A stretch of 64,000 nt of DNA from UMGS1590 sp900552455 (GCA_963931105.1 OZ007004.1:868001-932000); one strand, 5' to 3'. Positions 9,052 through 18,361 are shown, numbered from the stretch's first letter. Translations and numbers: made by a program. Notes: generated by a model not told the origin, from the sequence alone.

Positions 9052-9082
9052 AAAAGTCTTGTTGCCTAGCAGCAGGACTTTT
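9052..9082 (-). terminator. Hairpin with AAAAGTC/GACTTTT ends
   Basis: AAAAGTCtTGtTGC-cta-GCAgCAgGACTTTT forms a stem with U-rich flanks and looks like a terminator. It lies between the two copies of the 30-base hairpin repeat. The surrounding 150 bases are AT-richer than the neighbours; I see no convincing gene there, only a minus-strand open frame through 9323 that runs across the hairpins. Confidence 0.5.
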
Positions 9083-9215
9083 CTTGAGTTCTCAATAATT
9101 TCTCTAGGCGTGTTATAAAGTTGTTCATATCGCGGTTTTGCAAGTATATCTGTGTGAGAATAAACGATTTGCGAGACGCTTTACTGTCCCTGATAAGGGG
9201 TTTATCTACAGTCTG

Positions 9216-9245
9216 AACGCCCTGCGTGGTCACACGCAAGGCGTT
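9216..9245 (+). repeat. Hairpin repeat, copy 2 / terminator
   Basis: Second copy of the 30-base stem-loop. Here it is followed by TTTTTTG on the plus strand, so it should act as a terminator rightward. Confidence 0.7.
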
Positions 9246-9431
9246 TTTTGTTTCTATAAAATGCTTTTTCAAAAGAGAATCCGCATCTGTGGAAAACTTT
9301 TTTAAAACGATGGAAAAATCCACAGTTTTTCAGCGAAACTGCCGTAGAAAAGTGTTACTAAAGTGTAATTTTTATCCATTTGTATTATTATGACGTCACT
9401 TCACACCTAGAAATCCCCAGTTTTATGAAAG

Positions 9432-9440
9432 TTATCCACA
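9432..9440 (+). promoter_or_regulatory. DnaA box near rsmG
   Basis: Perfect TTATCCACA, with a looser TGTGGAAAA at 9288-9296 and an ATCCACA between them. It lies just downstream of rsmG. Confidence 0.5.
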
Positions 9441-9478
9441 GATTTTGAAAAGTGTCGCCCCATAATTGGATAACATCA

Positions 9479-10195
9479 TCAAAGCAGTGGGGATTTTGCC
9501 GCTGCACCAGGGTTGCGTGGAAAACGTTTCGGCGTAGGACCCGTCTTACGGACCAGCAAAATATCCCGCGTGTCCCCTCCAGGCAGGCTGTGCACAAAGG
9601 TTTGCTCGTGAACGCCCTGGAGCGTTTGCAGCGCTTTTGCCGCTTCAGCAAGCTCGGCAGCGCCGTCCGGGCCCTTGCAGGCAACGAAGCCACCACCCAC
9701 ACGCACAAAAGGCAGACAGTACTCCAGCAAGAGCGGCAGCCGCGCCACTGCGCGCGCCGTCGCCCAGTCAAAAGCATCGCGATTCTCACTGCGCTTGGCG
9801 AAAAGCTCGGCGCGATCATGAAAGGCGCGCGCATTTGCAAGCCCAAGCTCGGCGATCACCGCCTCCAGAAAACCGACGCGCTTGCGCAGGCTGTCGAGAA
9901 GCGTCACCTCCAACTGCGGGCAGGCGATCGCCAGCGGAATTCCCGGAAAACCAGCGCCAGTGCCAACATCGATCAAGCGCGCGCCGTCGGCAAAGCTGAC
10001 GTCATCAAGCAGCAGCAGACTGTCGAGAAAGTGCTTTTCGCAGGCCTCCTGTGGCGCAGTGATCGCTGTCAGGTTCATGCGCGTGTTCCAGTCCACGAGC
10101 ATCTCATAATAACGGGCAAACTGCGCGCACTGCGCTTCGTCAAGAGCAAAATGCGGCGCCAGCAGCTCGTCGATCAAAGCACGGATCTCGCTCAT
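9479..10195 (-). CDS. rsmG: 16S rRNA (guanine-N7)-methyltransferase RsmG (GidB)
   Basis: 238-residue SAM-dependent methyltransferase that makes m7G in the 530 loop of 16S rRNA. The SAM site is DVGTGAGFPGIPLAI. The opening ARYYEMLVDWNTRMNLTAI and KHFLDSLLLL are family blocks. I start it at the ATG at 10195, where a GGAGG is correctly spaced. This ATG overlaps the mnmG stop (ATGA), so the two are translationally coupled. An extended open frame reaches 10225 but has no ribosome site. Confidence 0.95.
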   Translation of the reverse strand: MSEIRALIDELLAPHFALDEAQCAQFARYYEMLVDWNTRMNLTAITAPQEACEKHFLDSLLLLDDVSFADGARLIDVGTGAGFPGIPLAIACPQLEVTLLDSLRKRVGFLEAVIAELGLANARAFHDRAELFAKRSENRDAFDWATARAVARLPLLLEYCLPFVRVGGGFVACKGPDGAAELAEAAKALQTLQGVHEQTFVHSLPGGDTRDILLVRKTGPTPKRFPRNPGAAAKSPLL

Positions 10196-12087
10196 TGCGC
10201 AGCCCTCCGTGTGTGCTCCAGCCAAACCAACAGCGCGGTGATATCCGCCGGATTAACGCCGGAAATGCGGCTCGCCTGGCCGACTGTCTCCGGACGCACC
10301 GCTTCAAGCTTCTGACGCGCTTCCAGGCGCAGATTTGACACCTCGCTGTAGTCAATATCTTCTGGCAGGCGGCGGCTTTCGAGCTTGGCCGAACGCGCCA
10401 CCTGTTCGCGCTGCTTGACGATATAGCCTTCGTATTTGATGATGATCTCCACCTCGCTGGTCACTTCCGGCGCCAGCGCGTCGTCGCCAAAGCCATACTG
10501 CAGCAGATCGGCATAGTGGAGCATCGGCCGTTTCAGAAGATGCGCGAGGGTTGTCGCCTGGCGCAGTGGCTCGCTGCCACAGGCCTGGAGCATCGCCGCA
10601 ACGGCATCAGGATGCACGGTCGTTTCGTTCAGGCGCTTGTTCTCCGTTTCGATCGCTGCCCAGCGCGCCTTGTAGCGCGCATATTTTTTATCGGAAAGCA
10701 GGCCAACATCGTGGCCATATTCACAGAGACGGCGATCGGCATTGTCTTCGCGCAGGAGCAGGCGATACTCACAACGGCTCGTCAGCATGCGATAAGGCTC
10801 GTTCGTGCCCTTGATCACGAGATCGTCAATGAGCACACCGATGTACGCTTCGTGGCGCCCCAGCACCAGCGGCTCGCGCCCGCGCAGCGACAGGCTCGCG
10901 TTGATGCCAGCGATGAGCCCCTGCGCCGCTGCTTCTTCATAGCCCGAGGTGCCGTTGATCTGTCCTGCGCAATATAGTCCGCGCACGCGCTTCGTCTCCA
11001 AGCTTGGACGCAGCTCCTGGGGATCGACCAGATCATACTCAATGGCGTACGCCGGACGCATGACCTCGCACGTTTCCAGCCCAGGCAACGTGTGGATCAT
11101 CTTCAGCTGCACATCCATCGGCAGGCTGGAAGAAAATCCCTGCACATAGAGCTCCGTCGTGCCCAATCCTTCCGGCTCAATGAACAGCTGATGGCGGCTC
11201 TTGTCGGAAAAACGCACCACCTTGTCTTCGATCGACGGGCAATAGCGTGGACCTGTGCCTTCAATGAAGCCCGAGTAGAGGGGAGAACGGTCGAGATTGG
11301 CGCGGATGATGGCGTGGGTCTCTGCGTTGGTGTAGGTGAGATGGCAGCTCACCTTTTCCAGGCCGTTGTCGTAATCGTGGTCGTGCCAGAAAGAGAAATG
11401 CTGCTCGTTGGCGTCGGATGGCTGCACCTCCATCTTGGAAAAATCGACGCTGCGCACGTCCACGCGCGCCGGTGTGCCAGTTTTGAAACGCACCACGTCG
11501 AATCCCGCCGCGCGAAGACTTTCTGAGAGTTTGTTCGCCGGCAGCTGCCCCTGAGGGCCGGCGTTCTCACTGTATTCGCCGATGATGACGCGGCTCTTGA
11601 GATAGGTTCCTGTGCAGAGAATCACACGCTTGGCATAATAGGCCACGCCAGTATGATCAATGACACCGCGGACCTCACCATTTTCAAGCAGCAGCTCCTC
11701 GGCGATAAACTGCTTGATCGTGAGATGCTCAGTGCGCTCCAGTCGCTCCGTCATCGTGCGGCGATAAAGCTCCTTGTCCATTTGCGCGCGCAGCGAATGG
11801 ACCGCCGGTCCCTTGGACGTATTGAGCACACGCATCTGGATCAGACATTCGTCCGCCACCTCGCCCATGGCGCCGCCGAGCGCGTCCAGCTCGCGCACAA
11901 GATGCGCCTTTGCCGGTCCGCCGATCGATGGGTTGCAGGGCAAGAGCGCGATGTGATCGAGGCTGATCGTGCAGAGCAGCGTTTCGTGGCCCATCGTCGC
12001 ACAGGCCAGCGCAGCCTCACAGCCAGCGTGCCCGCCACCAACGACGATGACGTCGTAGCTCTTCGGATAATCGTATATTCGTTCCAT
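10192..12087 (-). CDS. mnmG: tRNA uridine-5-carboxymethylaminomethyl modification enzyme MnmG (GidA)
   Basis: 631-residue FAD protein that, with MnmE, installs the cmnm5 group on the wobble uridine of certain tRNAs. The N-terminus holds the FAD-binding VVGGGHAGCEAALA. Conserved blocks include PCNPSIGGPAKAHLVRE, GTYLKSRVIIGE and YCAGQINGTSGYEEAAAQG. The C-terminal helical domain ends with ISGVNPADITALLVWLE, typical of the family. It sits between mnmE and rsmG in the usual order, 13 bases after mnmE. Confidence 0.98.
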   Translation of the reverse strand: MERIYDYPKSYDVIVVGGGHAGCEAALACATMGHETLLCTISLDHIALLPCNPSIGGPAKAHLVRELDALGGAMGEVADECLIQMRVLNTSKGPAVHSLRAQMDKELYRRTMTERLERTEHLTIKQFIAEELLLENGEVRGVIDHTGVAYYAKRVILCTGTYLKSRVIIGEYSENAGPQGQLPANKLSESLRAAGFDVVRFKTGTPARVDVRSVDFSKMEVQPSDANEQHFSFWHDHDYDNGLEKVSCHLTYTNAETHAIIRANLDRSPLYSGFIEGTGPRYCPSIEDKVVRFSDKSRHQLFIEPEGLGTTELYVQGFSSSLPMDVQLKMIHTLPGLETCEVMRPAYAIEYDLVDPQELRPSLETKRVRGLYCAGQINGTSGYEEAAAQGLIAGINASLSLRGREPLVLGRHEAYIGVLIDDLVIKGTNEPYRMLTSRCEYRLLLREDNADRRLCEYGHDVGLLSDKKYARYKARWAAIETENKRLNETTVHPDAVAAMLQACGSEPLRQATTLAHLLKRPMLHYADLLQYGFGDDALAPEVTSEVEIIIKYEGYIVKQREQVARSAKLESRRLPEDIDYSEVSNLRLEARQKLEAVRPETVGQASRISGVNPADITALLVWLEHTRRAAQ

Positions 12088-12100
12088 AATAAAAGTGCTC

Positions 12101-13459
12101 CTATTTTCCTAAACAGAATTTTGAAAAGATCGTATCGATGAGATCTTCCGACGCCGTATCGCCAGTGATCAGCCCAAGGTTTTCCCAGGCGTTCTGCAGA
12201 TCGATGACCAGGATATCCTTGCTCATTCCCATCTCCAGCCCATCGAGGAAGCTCTCGAGATCGCCCTTGCAACGTTCGAGCAGCGCCAGATGCCGCGCGT
12301 TTGAGACAACAGCCGCATCTCCCGTGCCCACGCGTGCGTCCGAAAGAATGCGCCCCGCGATCGCATCCTCCAGCTCTGCGATGCCGTCGCCATGCTTGGC
12401 GCAGGTGCGCACCACCTGCCATTCTTCCGGCAGCACAGCCTGTGGCGCCAGATCGCTCTTATTTGCTAATAAGAGCACTGCTTTGCCAGAAAGTGCTCTT
12501 AAATTTTCCAGATCCGCTTCTGCGATGCCTTTGCTCGCATCGATCACATAGAGCACCAGATCCGCTTCCTGGCTCGCTGCCTGCGCACGCTCCACGCCGA
12601 TCGCTTCGATCGCATCGTCGGTCGCGCGAATGCCGGCCGTGTCGAGGATCTCCACCGGCACACCGTGGATCGTCAGATGCTCCGTGACAACATCGCGCGT
12701 CGTTCCAGCAATGTCTGTGACGATCGCGCGATCACGACCGAGCAGCGCGTTCAGCAGGCTCGACTTGCCTACATTAGGCGCGCCCATGATCACCATCTTG
12801 ATGCCCTCGCGATAGATGCGCCCGCGCTGCGCCGTGGCGATCAAAATCGCCAGATCTGCGCGCACATCGCCAACGCGCACCGCCAGCTCGTCGTCTGTAA
12901 GACGCTCGATATCGTCCTCCGGGTAGTCGAGATCCGCCTGGATGAACGCCACAAGTTCCAGCACACGCTCGCGCGCGTCGCGAATGCGCTTTTCCAGAAG
13001 CCCGCTCTTTTGCGCGACTGCCTGCGCCAGCGCTGCGTCGCTTTCTGCGTCAACGATATCCATCACCGCCTCGGCACGCGTCAGATCGAGCTTGCCATTG
13101 ATGAACGCCCGCTTTGTGAACTCGCCGGCATCTGCCAAGCGCGCGCCCTTGCGCAACAACAGACGCAGGATCTCCTGCGTGGAGACCATACCACCGTGGC
13201 ATTGGATCTCCACCACGTCCTCGCCAGTGTAGCTCGCCGGCGATCGCATCAAGAGAAACAGCGCTTCATCGATGCGCTGCCCTGCGTCGACCACCCAGCC
13301 GTAATGGATCGTGTGCGTCTGCGCCGTGCGCAGATCTGCGCGCCCTTCGTAAACCTCCGCAGCCATTTCCACAGCCTCCGGTCCACTGACACGGATAATG
13401 CCCACCGCTGCACGTCCAGGCGCCGTGATCACTGCTGCGATCGTATCGCTCACACTCAT
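12101..13459 (-). CDS. mnmE: tRNA modification GTPase MnmE (TrmE)
   Basis: 452 residues; partner of MnmG. It has an N-terminal tetrahydrofolate-binding domain (starting MSVSDTIAAVITAPGRAA) and a central G domain with G1 GAPNVGKSS, TDIAGTTRD (G2), DTAGI (G3) and NKSD (G4). The C-terminal FCLGK carries the catalytic cysteine. I prefer the second ATG (13459), since GAGGG directly abuts the first one (13465). A 10-base inverted repeat, TAAGAGCACT...AGTGCTCTTA, lies inside the gene at 12470-12501. Confidence 0.98.
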   Translation of the reverse strand: MSVSDTIAAVITAPGRAAVGIIRVSGPEAVEMAAEVYEGRADLRTAQTHTIHYGWVVDAGQRIDEALFLLMRSPASYTGEDVVEIQCHGGMVSTQEILRLLLRKGARLADAGEFTKRAFINGKLDLTRAEAVMDIVDAESDAALAQAVAQKSGLLEKRIRDARERVLELVAFIQADLDYPEDDIERLTDDELAVRVGDVRADLAILIATAQRGRIYREGIKMVIMGAPNVGKSSLLNALLGRDRAIVTDIAGTTRDVVTEHLTIHGVPVEILDTAGIRATDDAIEAIGVERAQAASQEADLVLYVIDASKGIAEADLENLRALSGKAVLLLANKSDLAPQAVLPEEWQVVRTCAKHGDGIAELEDAIAGRILSDARVGTGDAAVVSNARHLALLERCKGDLESFLDGLEMGMSKDILVIDLQNAWENLGLITGDTASEDLIDTIFSKFCLGK

Positions 13460-13535
13460 GTTCATCCCTCGTTTCTCAATAATCTCTCCCTAGTTTATCA
13501 CGTTTTTCCAGCCTTGAGAATAGCCGACGCTCCAC

Positions 13536-13566
13536 CAATAAAAAAACTGGAAAATTTCTCTCCCAG
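13536..13566 (-). terminator. Terminator after the DUF5131 gene
   Basis: On the minus strand a CTGGGAGA...TTTTCCAG stem is followed by TTTTTTTATT. It starts directly after the TGA that the frame-restored DUF5131 gene would use (13567-13569), which supports that end rather than the longer open frame. Confidence 0.55.
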
Positions 13567-14450
13567 TCAAACAGATCTGCGCTCACACGCGCCACAATCT
13601 GCACAGCCGTTGCAGGTGAGCCGCGTCGCGCATTCTTCGCAGTGTGGGCCATAACCAGGGTGGTAGCGGTCCTCCTCAGGGATCGGCCAGCCGAGAGGAT
13701 CGCGCAGATCAAAATAGAGGGGCGGCCCTGATAATTCATACCGCTCTTATACGCCATGCGGCTCTGCAGCCGCTTCGATGGCATGCGATACGAGCGCCCG
13801 TCCTTGACAAAGACCGTGCCAGTCTCGATGAAATTGAACGTTACATCTGCCGCCACGCATTCTGCGCGCAGCGCCTGCACCCATTCAAAATGGCAAGGCC
13901 GGGCGCCGTCATAATTTTCGCCGCCGCAGATCACCTGCTCGATCTGGCCGGATGCGAGCGCTTTTGCCAGCGAAACCGGCCCGATGAACGGCGCACACAT
14001 CACGCCCTTGTGCTTGAACGGCAGCTCGAGCAGGTAAGGCAGACGCTCGTCGGCGCGGCGCTGATTTTCGCAGGTGACATTGAAGAAGATATTCTCCCAG
14101 CCATCGCCCCAATCCGCCGGCAGATGGTCACGCACGCGCTCCGGTCGCTTCGTCAGCAGAAAAAAGACCACATCTGGCCGCGCCCGCATCACCGCCCAGG
14201 CTTCGTCGCGCCAGATATCCGCTTCTGCGAGAAAGAAATCGCTCGTCATGCAGACACGCAGCATCTCGCCCGGACGGATCTTGTAATTGCCGTTCCGATC
14301 CTTCGCCAGCGGGTAGCGCATATTCGCCGTGCGATAGATCTCCGAACCATCCGCCTGGCCGCGTACCTTGTCGAGATAATACATGTAACAATGGGCGCAG
14401 CCTTCGCTCACCTTCACACAGCCGTGCCAGGGATTCCAGATATCATGCAT
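13567..14450 (-). CDS. DUF5131 (phage Gp37/Gp68) family protein, with frameshift
   Basis: The N-terminal 240 residues match the DUF5131/Gp37-Gp68 family closely. The start has a radical-SAM-like Cys cluster (WNPWHGCVKVSEGCAHCY). Then come VCMTSDFFLAEAD, FFLLTKRPERV, VTCENQRRADER, CGGENYDGARPC and FIETGTVF. After KSGMNYQGRP the reading frame is wrong. One missing base in the C run (plus-strand GGGG, 13719-13722) would restore LYFDLRDPLGWPIP and a terminal Cys cluster (CEECATRLTCNGCADCGAC) ending at 13567. Unshifted, the frame runs to 13476 through a terminator with no family resemblance. A real mutation, a sequencing error or a programmed shift are all possible. Confidence 0.8.
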
Positions 14451-14491
14451 CGCCGCACCTCCTTTCGCTCATAAACTCAGCATAACAAACA

Positions 14492-14521
14492 ATCCCCGAA
14501 AGCGCCAGTGCTTTCGGGGAT
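14492..14521 (-). terminator. Terminator of the 14535-16295 stalk protein gene
   Basis: ATCCCCGAAAGC and GCTTTCGGGGAT form a perfect 12-bp stem just after the stop. Confidence 0.85.
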
Positions 14522-14534
14522 AAACTCTGTGTGA

Positions 14535-16295
14535 TTATTTTACAGTGAAGGTGACAGCACGGGTCGTGTTGTCCGCATTGTACTCAGGAATGCTGTCAAA
14601 GCCGAAAGCATCGGCGATGAAACGGACCGGCACCATCGTGCTGGCGTAAGCGGTGGAAATATATGGCGCAACGTCCATCATTTTTTCCTGACCGTTGAGC
14701 GTATAGGCCAGCTTGTACGGCGTCATGACAATGTGGGTGTCGCCGCGGTCGATGGTGATGAGGTTGGTCGACTGCTTCCAGTCAACTGTGGCGCCAAACG
14801 CCTCACTGATCGCGCGCAGTGGCACATAGGTGCGGCCATTGTCGATGATCGGTGGCGCGATGATGGTTTTGTTCTTGCCATCCACCTGCATGGTGGTGGA
14901 ACCGATCGTTACAACGACTTTTTGGGCGCCTTCCGGCTCAGCATCTGGATCTTTGAAGGTGAAGGTATCGCTGACAACCTGGTACGCATGACCTTTGTCG
15001 TCGGTGAAGGTGATCTCAAACTTCCCGGTGCAAGGCTTGTCACAGGTGATCGACGTCAGCAGTTTGCCCTTCGTGGTGATGGATGCGCCGTGGTCGGTAA
15101 GGTTGACACGAAAGCCAGGATCACTCACAGAAGAATCGATCCAACGGATGTCGATATTCGATGGGAAGAAATCCAGCTTCATCGTCTGGCCCTTGTCGTC
15201 CAGCAGCGTAAATTCAAGACCCAATTCTTCGCCAGCGTTGTAGCTCGTGCGGTTCATTTTAACATCACCAGGATCAGCATCGCTGACAATGGTAAAGCTC
15301 TGGCTGGCAATCTTATTTCCGTTGAACAGAGCAGTAATCGTAACAACTTTGTTCAGCTCAGCGTCTTTTTTAACAGTAAAGCCGCAATCACTGCTATCTG
15401 TGATCGTTTCTACCAGATTAGTTGGGGTGACAGCAAAGAAGCATTCGTCAGTAATGTCGTGGCGTTTGCCATCTTTATTGACATAATAGATCTTACCTGT
15501 CACATCCTGACCACGCTCAACGAGACTGCCTGTGTCGAAAGTAAAATCATAATAATCCAGTTCGCCATATTTAGAAGCAAGAGAAACGGTTTTACTGAGA
15601 GCCGTCACATCTTCGCCGTCACGTTCAAAGGTACAGCGCACACTGGCTGCATTCTTTTCAAAATCTTCGTTGGTAACAGTGAACGTCTGCGTACCGTCGC
15701 TATTCGTTTTCAGATTGTTGGCAGTGATATAAACAGAATACTGAGTTTTCAGCGCGTTCCCATTGGCGCCAATGTTCTGAAATGCGATGCGGTCCTTATC
15801 GCCAGGAACATAGCCTTCATCAAAAGTAAAGGTCAGCGTGCGATTTTCGTTACCGCTGCCGTTGTCAATCGTCACATTCATTGATTCTGGCAGAGAAGCC
15901 ACGTAATCCTGTTCGAACGTTTCTGATTCATAAACAGTATCACCGTTCGCGCTGGTCACATTGACAGTCAACGTGTTTTGCGCCGATACATCATCAAGGT
16001 TTGGCAACTTAGACTTTGGCAGATAGATTACATCTTCGCCATTTGCATTGATAAAATCGGTGTAAACAGCATCAGCTACGTTATTTTGATAGCATACTAC
16101 GCGCATGCCTTTTACAACTTTATCGCCTTTGATGGTGATAAGTACATTTTCGTTTTGTTCAATGTCATTATTATAGCTGAAGATGTCAATGTGAATTCCA
16201 GAATCGGTACTCTCATTTGCCCCGAACGCTGCCACCGGCAGCATACTGAGCACCATCGCGGCCAGGGCCACGAGGGCTACCAATTTTTTCTTCAT
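14535..16295 (-). CDS. Secreted protein with C-terminal copper amine oxidase-N (stalk) domain
   Basis: 586 residues. A Sec signal peptide (MKKKLVALVALAAMVLSMLP, cleaved near AFGA) is followed by about 420 residues of beta-rich, Ig-like repeats with no recognised family. At the C-terminus (about 455-586) there is a copper-amine-oxidase-N stalk domain, with IIDNGRTYVPLRAISEAFGA and TMVPVRFIADAFGF. These domains are common in the envelopes of Negativicutes and related anaerobes, and despite the name do not imply oxidase activity. It stands alone with its own terminator. The role is unknown; surface or wall binding is an inference. Confidence 0.82.
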   Translation of the reverse strand: MKKKLVALVALAAMVLSMLPVAAFGANESTDSGIHIDIFSYNNDIEQNENVLITIKGDKVVKGMRVVCYQNNVADAVYTDFINANGEDVIYLPKSKLPNLDDVSAQNTLTVNVTSANGDTVYESETFEQDYVASLPESMNVTIDNGSGNENRTLTFTFDEGYVPGDKDRIAFQNIGANGNALKTQYSVYITANNLKTNSDGTQTFTVTNEDFEKNAASVRCTFERDGEDVTALSKTVSLASKYGELDYYDFTFDTGSLVERGQDVTGKIYYVNKDGKRHDITDECFFAVTPTNLVETITDSSDCGFTVKKDAELNKVVTITALFNGNKIASQSFTIVSDADPGDVKMNRTSYNAGEELGLEFTLLDDKGQTMKLDFFPSNIDIRWIDSSVSDPGFRVNLTDHGASITTKGKLLTSITCDKPCTGKFEITFTDDKGHAYQVVSDTFTFKDPDAEPEGAQKVVVTIGSTTMQVDGKNKTIIAPPIIDNGRTYVPLRAISEAFGATVDWKQSTNLITIDRGDTHIVMTPYKLAYTLNGQEKMMDVAPYISTAYASTMVPVRFIADAFGFDSIPEYNADNTTRAVTFTVK

Positions 16296-16449
16296 GTTAC
16301 AAATCCCTCCTTAGTTTAATTCAAATTCTTCTAAACTAATTACGATTATAGCACAGAAAAGCGGCAAATTCACGGCTGCTGACCAGATTGTTATTGCTCT
16401 GTCACCAGCTCTTCACCAGCTTGTCATCATTGACCGATGGCGCTGGGAT

Positions 16450-16899
16450 TTATTCGCCGACTTTCTTTTCAATGTCACTAATTTCATTCACACGGCGTTC
16501 GTGACGGCCGCCGTCAAACTCGCTTTCCAGCCAGACATCGACAATATCCAGCGCCAACCCTTCGCCAATGACGCGCTGGCCCATGGTGAGGATGTTGGCG
16601 TTGTTGTGGTTGCGACTGGCGCGGGCAGAGAAGGTATCGTGGCAGAGCGCTGCGCGGATGCCAGGCACCTTGTTGGCAGCGATGCCGATACCGATGCCTG
16701 TGCCGCAGACGAGGATACCGCGGTCACATTCACCGCTTGCAACAGCGCGCGCTGCCGGTTCAGCGATCAGCGGATAGTCGCAGGATTCATGGCTGTCTGT
16801 GCCAAAATCGATCACCTCGTGGCCGAGGGTCTGCAAATGTTCCTTGATGGCGCTTTTGAGATCAAAACCACCGTGGTCAGAGCCTAATGCAATCTTCAT
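16450..16899 (-). CDS. rpiB: Ribose-5-phosphate isomerase B
   Basis: 149-residue RpiB/LacA-type isomerase that interconverts ribose-5-phosphate and ribulose-5-phosphate in the pentose phosphate pathway. The start MKIALGSDHGGFDLK holds the phosphate-binding region. The active-site loop CGTGIGIGIAANK carries the catalytic Cys, and GIRAALCHD and NHNNANILTMGQR are conserved. It is last in the row tsaC, arginine phosphatase, rpiB, the same order as ywlC-ywlE-ywlF in Bacillus. A GGAG ribosome site precedes the ATG. Confidence 0.96.
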   Translation of the reverse strand: MKIALGSDHGGFDLKSAIKEHLQTLGHEVIDFGTDSHESCDYPLIAEPAARAVASGECDRGILVCGTGIGIGIAANKVPGIRAALCHDTFSARASRNHNNANILTMGQRVIGEGLALDIVDVWLESEFDGGRHERRVNEISDIEKKVGE

Positions 16900-16917
16900 T
16901 GTTCATTTCTCCTTTTC

Positions 16918-17343
16918 TCATTTCCATTCAGCGAGACGCGCGCCGAGCACCGTCTCAAGCTGTTCATATACACTGTCATAATCTTCCGGTCGGCGCGGAT
17001 CGGCAATCTCGCCCGCCGGCGAAAGCGGCTGGATCTTCGCTGCCTGGCGCGGCAAGATAGCGCGCAGCTGTGCCGCCTGCAGGAGCGTCATCGTGTAGAT
17101 GTGATCCGCTGCTTCAACCATATCCGTCGTCAGCGCCTGCGAGCGATGCTCAGACAGATCCAGCCCATGCGCGCTGCAAGCGCGCACCGCTTCCGGCTTT
17201 GCACCGTCGCCGGGAAAAGCCGCCAGGCCCGCTGAGCGCGCGTGGACATTTTCCAGTCCAGCCTCGACAGCGAGCGCCTGCGCGATCTTTTCTGCCATCG
17301 CGCTGCGGCAGGTGTTCGCTTCGCAGACAAAGAGCAGCTCCAT
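16918..17343 (-). CDS. Low-molecular-weight protein arginine phosphatase (YwlE type)
   Basis: 141 residues. The phosphate loop is CEANTCRS near residue 7, i.e. C-x5-R with Thr at the position that favours phospho-arginine in YwlE (tyrosine phosphatases usually have Ile or Leu there). The acid Asp lies in ADPRRPEDYDS. Known YwlE enzymes remove phosphate from arginine on proteins marked by McsB, which links them to Clp proteolysis and stress. Gene order with tsaC and rpiB supports this. The specificity rests on one residue and synteny. Confidence 0.82.
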   Translation of the reverse strand: MELLFVCEANTCRSAMAEKIAQALAVEAGLENVHARSAGLAAFPGDGAKPEAVRACSAHGLDLSEHRSQALTTDMVEAADHIYTMTLLQAAQLRAILPRQAAKIQPLSPAGEIADPRRPEDYDSVYEQLETVLGARLAEWK

Positions 17344-17344
17344 C

Positions 17345-18361
17345 TCATCCCTCCTCAGGCCAAGGCTGGCTCATTTTGCCAATGCGGTTCATCAGCGCTT
17401 CGCCGAGATCCGCAAGTGGCCAGGCATCGATGTAGATCTCCTTGACGCCATAGGCATCCATGCGACGGAGCCCGTCAAAGAGCCGGTGCGCCGCTTCGTC
17501 CGGATGGGCAAAGCTGCCCATGTTCCAGACAAAAACATTTTCAGGGATCGTTCCCAAGCCTGCCAGCGTTTCGTCAGCGATCAGCATGCCCACAGGGCGT
17601 GGCGCCGTTTCGAGACGCTTCAGGATCTTTTCTGCGCGGTCGTCGCCAGTGAGCAGATACGCCGGTGCCTGTGGCGCGTAGTGGCGATATTTCATCCCCG
17701 GTGCCTTTGGCGCATCGCTGTCGCCAAGTGGTGCCGCTTCCGTCACCGGACCGATCAGCGCTTCGATCTTCTCGCGTGTGATCCCGCCAGGACGCAGGAT
17801 CGCATACGGCTGCACCGTCAGATCAACGATCGTCGATTCCACCCCCACGCGGCACGGACCGCCGTCCACAACCCCGGCAATGTGGTCGCCAAAATCATGT
17901 TCCACATGTGCAGCCAGCGTTGGCGACGGATGCCCGCTCAGATTCGCGCTCGGTCCCGCCAGCGGATGCCCCAGCGCCCGGATCAGCCTGCGCGCCAGAT
18001 CGTTGTCCGGCATGCGCACAGCCACCGTATCCAGCCCGCCAGAGACCACGCTCGACACATTCCGGCGTTTTTTCAGCACCAGCGTCAACGGTCCTGGCCA
18101 GAAAGCCTCTGCCAGATCCACCGCCGCTTCCGGGATGTCCTCGGCAATATCGCGCAGCGCGCTCATATCAGCAATGTGCAGGATCAGCGGATTGTCCGAA
18201 GGGCGTCCCTTCGCCGCATACACAGCGCGGCACGCTTCTTCGTTGAAGCCATCAGCGCCCAGGCCGTAGACCGTCTCCGTCGGAAAAGCCACCAGCTTTC
18301 CTGCACGCAGCGCATCCACCGCCATCCGCAGATCTTCTTCACGATCAATATTCAGTAGCAT
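17345..18361 (-). CDS. tsaC: L-threonylcarbamoyladenylate synthase (Sua5/YwlC type)
   Basis: About 338 residues. It makes threonylcarbamoyl-AMP from Thr, bicarbonate and ATP for t6A37 of tRNAs. The YrdC domain (residues 1-200) has KLVAFPTETVYGLGAD, KGRPSDNPLILHI and AGPSANLSGHPSPT. The C-terminal Sua5 domain is linked by PGMKYRHYAPQAP, so this is the long form. I take the second ATG because GAAAGG abuts the first (18370). One base separates it from the downstream phosphatase gene. Confidence 0.95.
   Translation of the reverse strand: MLLNIDREEDLRMAVDALRAGKLVAFPTETVYGLGADGFNEEACRAVYAAKGRPSDNPLILHIADMSALRDIAEDIPEAAVDLAEAFWPGPLTLVLKKRRNVSSVVSGGLDTVAVRMPDNDLARRLIRALGHPLAGPSANLSGHPSPTLAAHVEHDFGDHIAGVVDGGPCRVGVESTIVDLTVQPYAILRPGGITREKIEALIGPVTEAAPLGDSDAPKAPGMKYRHYAPQAPAYLLTGDDRAEKILKRLETAPRPVGMLIADETLAGLGTIPENVFVWNMGSFAHPDEAAHRLFDGLRRMDAYGVKEIYIDAWPLADLGEALMNRIGKMSQPWPEEG

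Noticed and set aside
9066..9323. 85-codon minus-strand open frame between the hairpin repeats
   Set aside because: It reads through two strong hairpins and has no clear ribosome site or family; treated as part of the repeat region.
12470..12501. TAAGAGCACT...AGTGCTCTTA inverted repeat inside mnmE, the same 10-mer as in the terminator at 1762-1796
   Set aside because: It encodes normal conserved MnmE residues and lacks a U run; most likely coincidence.
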